Positions 10,779 to 17,994 of a stretch of DNA of 18,039 nucleotides are shown here, one piece after another. Source of the DNA: Ichthyophonus hoferi. Taxonomy: Eukaryota; Opisthokonta; Ichthyosporea; Ichthyophonida; Ichthyophonidae. How positions within the stretch are numbered: the stretch's first letter is position 1; every line of letters begins with the position of its first letter. The notes below the pieces were generated by a model that made no database searches, had not been told where the DNA came from, and saw only the letters and a list, made by a program, of their open reading frames with translations. The stretch is from the NCBI GenBank assembly GCA_002751075.1, contig NAOQ01000215.1, positions 92,934-110,972 on the forward strand. The letters run 5' to 3'. The position numbers were made by a program, and so were the translations under genes.

Positions 10779-13700
10779 TTGTAGGTAGATATATGTATGT
10801 ATGTATGTATGTATATAAATATGTATATCCACATACATGATACTTTGTACCAATTAGATCACAGTGAATAATGAATCCAATTATGTCTTAACCAAAACTA
10901 ACGCATGATTTGGTCCCAATCAGACCATCTCTATTCTGGCTGGAGTCAAGGGTGCAAACACACTCATTATCGTTTCATCGGTAAGAAACCCCCCTATAAA
11001 TTCTTTTTGTACATAAATTACTAGCTTGTTTCAATATTTATTCTAGTTATCCGTATCTATTATTCTGTAACATGATTGGTATATATATATATATATGACG
11101 TCATTTTTAATCTATTGTCTTATAACATGATACATTACACCCGCCATATGACCTTACCCAATATAATCTACGTGAATCAAGTGTAAATTGCAATCATTTT
11201 AACCGCGCTCTCCTATAGGTTATTTTGTCATTCCAGCTACCGTATGCGCTAGTGCCCCTTCTGAAGTTTACGTCATCAGAGGTCACTATGGGTCAACACA
11301 AGAATTCTATACTGGTGCGTATAGCCTAATTTGGAATATGCCTTCGTCATGGCTCTTGTTCCCCTTCTTGGGCCAGAGCCTTTCTGCTTTGTATTTTCTT
11401 TGTGTAATTTGATATCTTAAGGGCAGGAAATATCATGTAATTTAAGAAATTGTTACTATTATAAATATAAATATTTATAATCGCGTACTAACATACTATA
11501 CTGCTATATTTACTACCCATGACTGACATTCTTACCCTCCACCTATCATATCTCCCCTTTTTCTCTCCCTCTCCCTCTCCCTCGCCCTTTGCCACTGCAG
11601 ATGATTGTCACCTGTGTGATTCTCACACTCATTGTTGTTTTGGCCAATGTGTTCCTTATCGTTAACACCGTACTAGACTCTGTCGAGGGCAAGGCTAAAA
11701 TTGGCATGATTTGTTTTGTGGCTATCATTGGCGTGGTATACTTTGGTTCTTTAGGGTAAGTTATTACTAATTAATTAATTAATTAATTACTGCTCACTTG
11801 ATTTATTTCATACTTATATCATGTGCTTACGTCATAACATCCCTCTAAGCTGTATCTTGTTGTATATATATCTGTTTTTTATTCTGTTTATATATATATA
11901 TATACAAATTTTGGACGGTGACATACTTTGTATATCTGGGGTAATTAATGTTCACTTTGTTTATATCATACTGTACGGATATGTTTCGATTGCTGAGAGT
12001 GAGGTTTTACATTATATACCATACATACCTTTAAATGCCATTTTGCTATATATAGGTATATATGTTTGTGTCTTTTTATTCCGTCTGCATATATATACAC
12101 ATTATCCTGTCGTTCATTGGTTTAGATTTATATTGACTGTATTTGTAGATTTTTATTTTTATACATTTCTTGTTATATTATATATAATCAATGAGGTACT
12201 TTTCTGTTTTCTCAACTTTACTTCAATTTTAATCCGAGGCTATGATTCATTTATGTACATACATGTCTTATTCCTTCGCAACTAGATCAATAAATATGAT
12301 AACATATATATACACACATATATCTGTATTTATGTATTTATATGTGTATCTCGAACCATCTATGTCTATCTATATATACATAATATATACCTGCATTTGT
12401 TGTTTATGAAATTCTATACATAATATTAACCTTTTAGCTATTTAGCTCTAACCTATCATAGTATGTTTCCTACACTATTTCACATGCCTATTATATACTG
12501 TTGTATATCTATCCAACTATATCTTGTCGGTGTGATAGAGGCATATGTATTATATTTAAAATGCAATGCTAATATTTTACCAATCATACCCTTCAGTTAT
12601 CTTGCATGGAAACCAGTATCGCCTGTTATCGATGACGATGTAAGTATATTATATATGATTGAATTAGATTGGATTATGTTGCATGATACTGTGTTGCAGT
12701 AGATTAAATTGGCCTGGATTATATTGTATAATTTTACACTATATTATATAACATATTACGGTATATTCAATTATCATATTACATTGTTTCATATCGCATT
12801 AGATTATACTATCCTATACTGTACTATCCTATCATATACTATACTAGACTGTACCATCCTATCCTATCCTATCCTATCCTATCTTATAATCTACTGTACT
12901 ATACTATACTATACTCTATCTAATCTACTACCTCTAATCCTACAGGAGGTCATGGGTGATGACCTAGGAGACGGCGACGATGCTAACGATACTCTCCGTA
13001 TAGAGATGGCCGAGCACTCAGGTAGGTCTTCTGTACTCTCATAGCTCTTTAGTTTATCGCTCTCATCTTATTGGCTTGGATGCTTTTAATTTTTTTAAAA
13101 TGCATTCAGCCAATATATCGTACTATTTTATATATATTTGTTATGTTACAGTATATGAATATTATACTATTCAATACATAACCATCTCTCATTTGATAAT
13201 TATCATGTGTTGCACTATACAATTGGCACATCACATGATATCCTATTATAATATTTATTATAATGATCATATCATACAAAATACAGTACCTTTGTTTTTT
13301 ACTATCCCTAACTTAACTAAAATTTGGGGGTTTATTATATAGCAGGAGAGAAGAGAGTAAAGTAGGGTGTGGAAGGATACTGTAAGTGTTGTGTTATTAC
13401 AATACGTACGTGCATGTTGCGTGCATGTATATGTTTTGTAATGTAATAACATAATAACATACAGAGCATGTATATGTTTGTATGCCTGTATGGTAAAGTT
13501 AAAGTTGTACATTGTATTTATTTCCTCTGTTTTATGTATGATTTATGGTTTTGGTTTGTTAACTTTCGCGTATTTTATACAAGTGTTTTGCTAATATAAT
13601 GCATAATATGCTATAATTTAATACAATATAATTATAATACAATATAATTATAATACAATGCAATATAATATAATGCACGTATTGTAATACATACTCTCCT

Positions 13701-14115
13701 AATTTAAAATATACTGGGTTTCAATTTTTATACGGCCAAGTGTAATTACCAAGTAAATCTTACACTAGCCCGACTGGGATACTTTAGTTTTTTATTGAGA
13801 ATAATACACAACTCAATTTACAGCTTACCTTTATAATTTTAATTATCTGAAATCCACGTCCCTTTAGTTGAAAATAGTAGAAAAATGTTTTAACCAATTA
13901 AACAATTCGCTCATATAAATTGAACTTTATCTTATGTGACTGTGACCAATAGCTAACGTTCCTCCATCTTTTTCCTTTTTCTCCAATCAGCTTCCTCAGC
14001 CGACGACTTATGTTCCGACGAGTATGACGATGATAATGACGTATTTGGTAATGAATATGAAACAAGTAGTTTGGATTCGTTTGCGAAACGCTCGAAAGAG
14101 TTATTAGATAAATAA
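5438..14115 (+). CDS. NRAMP/SLC11 proton-coupled divalent metal transporter (19 coding exons)
   Basis: Exons: 5438-5521, 5781-5886, 6197-6316, 6694-6773, 7024-7124, 7363-7435, 7973-8115, 8482-8608, 8916-8976, 9126-9215, 9939-10050, 10331-10424, 10634-10708, 10924-10980, 11219-11314, 11601-11755, 12597-12639, 12946-13021, 13991-14115; total 605 codons plus stop, all phases agreeing. The product is a multi-pass membrane protein that moves Fe2+/Mn2+-type ions with protons across the plasma or endolysosomal membrane. Family marks: DPGN in helix 1 (D60, N63), helix 6 A263-V-V-M266-P-H268-N with H273, and the helix 10 block [13 protein letters not shown] (381-393). Keeping D, N, A and M of the metal site argues for a true transition-metal transporter. 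Overall it resembles plant and animal NRAMPs. Odd points: a four-Cys loop before helix 6, a divergent helix 6-7 linker, and a long acidic tail. A strong acceptor before 5434 implies an upstream exon, so the true start may be earlier. Confidence 0.95.
5781..5886 (+). CDS. NRAMP exon 2: helix 1 with DPGN metal motif
   Basis: Reads through [17 protein letters not shown], the most conserved part of the family; D and N of DPGN bind the metal ion. The exon ends in phase 1 at a GTAAGC donor directly after the motif, and the next exon continues with F-L-S-D-I-Q-S-G, matching the family pattern of an acidic-Gln-Gly turn after DPGN. The intron starts with about 50 purine-rich bases including a six-G run. 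Confidence 0.95.
6694..6773 (+). CDS. NRAMP exon 4, with GC donor
   Basis: The exon codes [17 protein letters not shown] and [10 protein letters not shown]; family members have a similar GRHLAE...EYP block here, joined directly to the next exon's [14 protein letters not shown]. That junction forces the 5' splice site at GAG|GCAAGC, a GC-AG intron. The exon's own first bases are GTAAGC, immediately after CAG, so the 3' splice site abuts a donor-like motif. The coding sequence explains those bases (second half of Gly, then Lys), but the layout could compete with the weaker true donor. Confidence 0.9.
7134..7241 (+). repeat. 27-bp minisatellite, four copies, in NRAMP intron 5
   Basis: Four head-to-tail 27-base units (7134, 7161, 7188, 7215), each GGTATATGTATATGTATG plus TTATGTATA, nearly identical; a degenerate GTAT tail follows to about 7290. 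The array starts ten bases after the exon 5 donor (GTGTGT). Because 27 is a multiple of three, a spurious Cys/Ile/Met-rich frame stays open through it (7101-7298). Confidence 0.9.
7760..7980 (+). repeat. diverged tandem duplication of the intron 6 acceptor
   Basis: The stretch ending TTTCCAATCACAG at 7841 resembles the genuine acceptor region ending CTACCAATCACAG at 7972, 131 bases later. Both have a CACCT element, an ATTAAATTTTA-type tract and then CCAATCACAG, followed by CAACCATT and TGCCATT respectively. The first copy looks like a decoy 3' splice site left by duplication; it opens no conserved coding. Confidence 0.55.
7973..8115 (+). CDS. NRAMP exon 7: end of helix 5 and Cys-rich loop
   Basis: The exon starts at the end of helix 5 ([11 protein letters not shown]) and then codes a polar loop with cysteines 212, 224 and 231; a fourth, C236, is completed by the first base of exon 8. 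Most NRAMPs have a short, Cys-poor loop here. By family topology this loop faces outside or the organelle lumen, where two disulphides could form; that is inference. The donor is GTAACT. Confidence 0.9.
8482..8608 (+). CDS. NRAMP exon 8: helix 6 with MPHN motif
   Basis: Codes [10 protein letters not shown], then [19 protein letters not shown]. Ala263 and Met266 form part of the metal site and the two His residues (268, 273) are the family's proton-coupling positions. The next exon replaces the usual Ser-Arg after LV with I-D-I-I-R, so the helix 6-7 linker differs from typical members. Confidence 0.95.
9843..9871. repeat. (ATAAT)n microsatellite in NRAMP intron 10
   Basis: About six uninterrupted units of a five-base ATAAT repeat, 70 bases upstream of exon 11. 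Confidence 0.85.
10331..10424 (+). CDS. NRAMP exon 12: helix 10 signature
   Basis: Codes [21 protein letters not shown]. The [13 protein letters not shown] block is nearly invariant from bacteria to animals and lines the transport pathway. The exon joins in frame to GFLELKI in exon 13, as expected for the family. The acceptor is ACACCAATAG, carrying the CCAAT element seen at several other acceptors here. Confidence 0.97.
10709..10830 (+). repeat. GTATGT/GTATAT array beginning at the exon 13 donor
   Basis: The 5' splice site itself (GTATGTATGTGTATG) is the first unit of a GTAT-type array that fills about 120 bases. The same layout is present at the exon 11 donor (10051-10067, four overlapping GTATGT units). 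No coding function; the 73-codon frame across it is repeat-derived. Confidence 0.8.
11756..12596 (+). other. NRAMP intron 16 (841 bases)
   Basis: Bounded by GTAAGT and CCCTTCAG. It holds an AATT run (11768-11789), a TA run (11889-11904) and a 154-codon open frame (11821-12285) whose product would be rich in Tyr, Ile, Phe and Leu. That frame is read from T-rich DNA and has no recognised domain; I treat it as chance. Confidence 0.7.
12855..12915. repeat. (CCTAT)n and (ACTAT)n repeats before NRAMP exon 18
   Basis: Five-base CCTAT units (to about 12883) then ACTAT units lead into the pyrimidine-rich acceptor of exon 18. They supply much of the intron 17 sequence; a similar ACTAT/ACTAA run precedes exon 2 (5740-5778). 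Confidence 0.8.
12946..14115 (+). CDS. NRAMP exons 18-19: acidic C-terminal tail
   Basis: After the last helix and a KPVSP turn, exon 17 ends Asp-Asp-Asp, and exons 18 (12946-13021) and 19 (13991-14115) add about 65 soluble residues with many Asp and Glu, ending KRSKELLDK and TAA at 14113-14115. The 969-base intron between them is simple-repeat rich. The tail is cytosolic by topology and has no recognised domain; acidic clusters in transporters often serve in trafficking, but no specific motif can be claimed. Confidence 0.9.
13620..13665. repeat. 16-bp AT-rich tandem repeat in NRAMP intron 18
   Basis: About two and a half copies of ATACAATATAATTATA, followed by a related degenerate stretch. 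Non-coding. Confidence 0.75.
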
Positions 14116-14123
14116 TTATAAAT

Positions 14124-14164
14124 TTCAGCGAGCCACTCCAAGTGGAGTAACGTGACTTGCTGAA
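14124..14164 (+). promoter_or_regulatory. two-tier hairpin at the start of the NRAMP 3' UTR
   Basis: Outer arms TTCAGCGAG (14124-14132) and CTTGCTGAA (14156-14164) pair over nine positions with one G-U; inside, ACTCCA (14135-14140) pairs with TGGAGT (14143-14148). The inner stem can also be read as ACTC/GAGT closing a six-base CAAGUG loop. It starts eight bases after the stop codon. Animal DMT1 mRNAs carry an iron-responsive element in this region, but the loop here is not the required CAGUGN, so an IRE cannot be claimed. Confidence 0.6.
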
Positions 14165-14271
14165 TTTTGATAGGCTTGCAATTTTTGTTTTCTACAACAC
14201 AAACCCTCAACTTATAAGCCATAGACATCTATACTAGAATGTATAATGGCTATGCTATCAATACGCACTTA

Positions 14272-14320
14272 ATATATATATATATATGTATATTGTATAT
14301 ATATATATATATATATATAT
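14272..14320. repeat. long (TA)n microsatellite in the NRAMP 3' UTR
   Basis: Two TA runs separated by GTATATTG, together nearly 50 bases and the longest TA tract in the window. It can fold on itself. Confidence 0.9.
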
Positions 14321-14356
14321 TGGACTATATAGACAATATATAAATTAACATAATAT

Positions 14357-14362
14357 AATAAA
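14357..14362 (+). terminator. poly(A) signal AATAAA of the NRAMP gene
   Basis: A canonical AATAAA lies 242 bases after the NRAMP stop, followed within 30 bases by a T-rich stretch. It is the first such signal downstream and would place the 3' end near 14380, after the long TA run at 14272-14320. Confidence 0.6.
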
Positions 14363-14380
14363 GTTATGTTTCAATATTTT

Positions 14381-15275
14381 AATTTTGTTTCAAAGTGGCA
14401 ACCACTGGCTTAACTGTGCTATATAATTGACTCTGATGATACTATAACAATCTATTGTTAAAACTCCATATGGAAATTAAACTTAAGCAAGTCAATCTGA
14501 TTACCTATATATAGTTCAAAAGTTATGTTCGTAGTTTAATTTAGCTAAATAATCTTTATATTACGATGTATGATCAAACAGCCAGAGTGTTTATTGGACA
14601 TATGTAGACCAATGAATGTGCTTGTGTATTCCAAAAACAGACAATACAATAATCTAGAAACCAATCATTTACGTCTAATTTAAACCTTAATAAGAATCTG
14701 AGTTTACTTTTGATAAAGAACTAGGTAAAGTAACTGTATTTATTGCTTCATACCAATTCATATACTTGGTATAGAAATAGCCTATATGTTTTAGTTTAAA
14801 TCAGTTAAAAAAATGTGAACCAATCTTATCTTGCACTTAAAATTTTGTACCAGGATATCTCCAATCTACAGTTGTCTTAGTTTTACAGTGCTGTCATTAA
14901 AAACAGCACATTGTGGTTGTATATTATGTGTATGTGTACGTGTATTGTGTAGGAAATCTTCACGCATTTGGGAAAGTACTAACAATAATAATAACAATAG
15001 TATTAATTAATTAAAATATTAAAAAATAAAGCCAAGATAAGCTGCTAACCATAATAAATGGGTGGCGTTATTCAAGATAGTTTGACAAACTTACTGCCTA
15101 ATATTAAAAAGAGATGTGGATTTGTTTACTATGGAATAATATATATATTACTCAAATTCAAATCAAATCACACGTTTAAAAATAATTTCCTCATTCGAAT
15201 TTTATATAAATATAGAAGATTATCGAGCCTATAATAATGGCCATATATAGGTTACACATGCATGCTACTGGCTCA
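14381..15275. other. convergent intergenic spacer between NRAMP and SPC25
   Basis: No coding frame is supported. It holds a GTGCTGT/ACAGCAC hairpin (14888-14894 and 14903-14909) and five CCAAT elements in the same orientation (14608, 14660, 14752, 14819, 14861). The part next to 15275 is the 3' UTR of the minus-strand gene; no clear AATAAA for it was seen on that strand, the nearest being about 540 bases past the stop near 14739. Confidence 0.6.
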
Positions 15276-15361
15276 TTAAATTTTAAGTCTAGCCAAGGCC
15301 TCTCTAGTAGCCACCTCTCTAAACCTCATATACATTGACACGAAGAATTTGCCTAGATCGC
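15276..15361 (-). CDS. SPC25: SPC25 terminal exon
   Basis: Acceptor TATACACAG; codes DLGKFFVSMYMRFREVATRE and ALARLKI before TAA. It runs longer and more basic past MRF than vertebrate SPC25, by about a dozen residues. Confidence 0.8.
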
Positions 15362-17224
15362 CTGTGTATATGTATGTGTACGTGGCAGAAAGGGTGTCAA
15401 TGTGTGTATAATGTATTGAAGTGTGGAGTGGGAAGATTGGGGGAAAGGGAGAGAGAGGGAGAGGGATTGTAGGAGTATGTTATAATATGCTTGGTCGTAG
15501 GTATGATGTATGTTAGGGTGGGGCCAGTAAGTACCCCCTGCTATAATGGAATATGTTGCTGTTTTGAATGGAATTGTACATTGTGATATGAATATGTATG
15601 ATAGTATGTATGACAGTATATAATATAGTATGTATGGTAGTATGCATGATGGTATGTATGGTAGTATGTAGTATAGCGCGTATGATAACATAGAAAAGAG
15701 CATAAAAGTATGGTCGTTTAACAGTACAGCAGAATAATAGTACAATAATATCATTTTATAACAGTAACAGAATAATAAGATATGGACATGGTAACATAAG
15801 GGTATAAATATATATATATATATATATCACAGTAGAAACATGTATATATATAATAGACTCTACCTGTTTGATCTATTTCATTTATAACCTCAGCCAAGTC
15901 TTCCACTAGGGGTTTACAACCTTCCACTACAGAGTACAGAGAGGGTGGTTAAATACTAGCTACAACATAGAACATAATGGTGTATTGTATCTCATGCAAT
16001 AACAAGTGTCCCTATATATATATATGCAATCAATATAAATATGGCTCGTGATAGATAAATGTATAAGTATTGATACATAGATACACAAATACACATATAC
16101 ACAAACATACAGAGATACATACGTATATAAATACATATATACACACATAGATACATAGATACATGTATACATACAGACATACATATACACATCCGTATAG
16201 TATTCTGTTAAATCAGTCTTAACATATACCAAATTAAATAAAACATGTATGTCACAGAAATGTAAATAGGACGATAAAGGAAAAGTAATTAAGGTTACAC
16301 TGCAAGGATAATTAAATGCACCAATGAAAAGTAAACCATTTTAAAAGGAAAAGTTTACTTGGCCAAAATTGTAACAATAAAATCATACATAAATAGGGAA
16401 ATTATAATATAAGAAAATATGTAATTTTCACGGAAAATGAGTGCGGGGGGAGGAAGGGGGGGTTCATACAGCATAGATGATGCAACAATTTAAGTGGCCA
16501 TTAGATGCATATATATAAACAATTATAAAAGCTAAAATTAAAAACTTCTCATCTTGAAATTTAAGAACCACTTATAAAACCAAAACTATTATAAACCAGT
16601 TTTTATAACAGAGAAAAAAGATAATTCATAATGTTCTTTGACAGTGAGAAGTGGGGTCCATGGAACATAGACGATACAACTTTTATAGTAGACATATATG
16701 TGATCATGATAATAAAAATAAAAATAAATCCCAAGTCTCTAAATTTCAGGCCTACCTATAAACCCAGATGGACTATAATTCAAGCAAAATGTGAATTTTC
16801 GGCTTGGGGTTTCAGTATCGATGTCGGTAAATATGCATAGGATACCTGAATCACCTGTGAAAGGAGCCAATAAGGTGTGCGTGTTAAAGTTAAATTATGC
16901 TATAGTTAAAGGTGTACGAGGAATGGCTAGAATTATTAATTATTAAAGAATGTGGGTGCTATTGGATAAACAGATTATTAAATAGCCATATATAGTTTAT
17001 CATATATGAGTTTACAGCAAATGGCAGATTATGGTACGTCTGTGTATTATTAAGATTGGTATACGTACCCAACACAATATTTATTTGTCTAGATTATATA
17101 TACATACACATACATAAACGCATACCATTTTCAGGCTTGCACAGCTGTAATCCTAATAAGTCACTATATGTCTGTACCAATGCACTGTGGTCTTCCTCTT
17201 TACTATCCACCAATAATTGCAGCT
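15276..17224 (-). CDS. SPC25: SPC25-type kinetochore protein, C-terminal half (5' partial, four exons)
   Basis: Minus-strand exons, in coding order: 17224-17126, 16854-16756, 15926-15864, 15361-15276 (stop TAA 15278-15276). All internal junctions are phase 1 and every intron is GT-AG; together they code 114 residues. The reading is LVQTYSDLLGLQLCKPENG, then ILCIFTDIDTETPSRKFTF, then EGCKPLVEDLAEVINEIDQT, GDLGKFFVSMYMRF and a basic end ALARLKI. This follows the SPC25 globular domain: a YxxLLGL start, a FxFTxID strand, a C-x-P-x-L helix, an N/D-x-T-x-x-(L)-x-x-F helix and a final MRxxF. SPC25 pairs with SPC24 in the NDC80 complex, linking microtubules to centromeres. The N-terminal coiled coil should lie upstream at higher coordinates and was not found before 18039. 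The cell-cycle role is known of the family; identity is inferred by pattern only. Confidence 0.8.
15580..15680. repeat. degenerate GTATGTATGGTA repeats in SPC25 intron
   Basis: About eight loose copies of a 12-base GTATGTATGGTA-like unit within the 502-base intron before the last SPC25 exon. On the minus strand it yields a Tyr/Ile/Leu-rich open frame (15353-15754) that is repeat-derived. Confidence 0.75.
15864..15926 (-). CDS. SPC25: SPC25 exon: C-x-P-x-L helix
   Basis: Acceptor CTGTACTCTGTAG; codes EGCKPLVEDLAEVINEIDQT in a 63-base exon; donor G|GTAGAG. It matches the S/C-x-P-x-L helix of the family. Confidence 0.8.
16057..16200. repeat. (ATAC)n-type low-complexity repeat in SPC25 intron
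   Basis: Mixed ATAC, ATAG and ACAC units over about 145 bases of the 829-base intron. Overlapping minus-strand frames (15960-16232) are made of it and are not genes. Confidence 0.8.
16756..16854 (-). CDS. SPC25: SPC25 exon: central beta strands
   Basis: Acceptor CCTTTCACAG; codes DSGILCIFTDIDTETPSRKF and TFCLNYSPSGFI; donor G|GTAGGC. The F-T-D-I-D strand equals the F-T-N-I-D of vertebrate SPC25, and the length (99 bases) equals that of the previous exon. Confidence 0.8.
16855..17125 (-). other. SPC25 intron (271 bases)
   Basis: On the gene strand it opens GTATGCG followed by GTAT-type repeats and closes with CCTTTCACAG. A short plus-strand frame begins inside it and crosses the next exon antisense; it is not a gene. 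Confidence 0.7.
17126..17224 (-). CDS. SPC25: SPC25 exon: end of coiled coil and start of the globular domain
   Basis: Acceptor CTTTTTAG, then LQLLVDSKEEDHSALVQTYS and DLLGLQLCKPEN; donor G|GTATGC. The first residues are heptad-like, and YSDLLGL marks the start of the domain. A second AG two bases on (exon start 17222) is possible; the upstream phase would decide. Confidence 0.8.
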
Positions 17225-17961
17225 CTAAAAAGGTGTGTATGACGGTTAGCACGCTTCTTGGCATTATTATAATCTCCTTTTTTCACTACATTATATATAA
17301 TTATTCACTAATTAACTAATTAATAATAATAATAATTATTAATATAGCTACTCTAGTGGTGTACTAGGTTTATCCATTCCAAGTCAAACCACTTGTGTTA
17401 TAAGTTTAACCTACCCTTGTTTAAATTAAACATGTATATAGAGGTCAATAATATGACATAAATATTATGTTATATTATCTATCCTAATAACCATACCATA
17501 TATTCTAATGCAATAGAATATATAATAATACAACATAACACCTAGCATATATATCTATCTACATAGGAATCTGCGTACACATACATACCCAATCTCTTCC
17601 TTCACACTTCCCTATATATATATATAACATTTATACACAATTATAAACTTAACGCGATAAAGGAAAAAAGAAAAAATTTCAAGCGTGTTTGGATTTTTTT
17701 TCAAAATAAAAACAAGCTAAATAAGCAAAAGATATTTTATGACATCTGATCAGAATTTACATATATAGATATATCGATTTGGATTCGAAAGCATGACCCA
17801 ACCCGCATAGATCCATTAGTAGAAAATATAATATTATAAAAAGATACATCACAGCATGAAAATATAGTATTCTCCACTGCTAATCCAAATCCATAAAAAT
17901 GCAAGAAACTATAACTGCAACTACCATCCAGCTATCTCACACACGCCACACGTACATACAT

Positions 17962-17994
<33 letters not shown>

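Noticed and set aside
11546-11728. 60-codon minus-strand frame
   Set aside because: Antisense to NRAMP exon 16 and its pyrimidine tract.
12709-13044. 111-codon frame as a separate gene
   Set aside because: Only its last part is coding, as NRAMP exon 18; the rest reads the CCTAT/ACTAT repeats of the intron.
14124-14164. Calling the 3' UTR hairpin an iron-responsive element
   Set aside because: The loop is CAAGUG or a two-base turn rather than CAGUGN and the upper stem lacks the standard five pairs with a bulged C at the right place.
13953-14228. 91-codon minus-strand frame
   Set aside because: Antisense to NRAMP exon 19 and the 3' UTR hairpin; the plus-strand exon has family and splice-phase support.
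15353-15754. 133-codon minus-strand frame rich in Tyr, Ile and Leu
   Set aside because: Built from the degenerate GTATG repeats of an SPC25 intron and it overlaps the last SPC25 acceptor in another frame.
16631-16840. 69-codon plus-strand frame
   Set aside because: Antisense to the SPC25 exon at 16756-16854, which joins its neighbours in phase.
17056-17319. 87-codon plus-strand frame
   Set aside because: Antisense to the SPC25 exon at 17126-17224.
17572-17612. Small SPC25 upstream exon on the minus strand with a good GTATGT donor
   Set aside because: The coiled-coil-like reading (SVKEEIG) ends in a phase that does not fit the next exon, and the acceptor would be a bare TA run.
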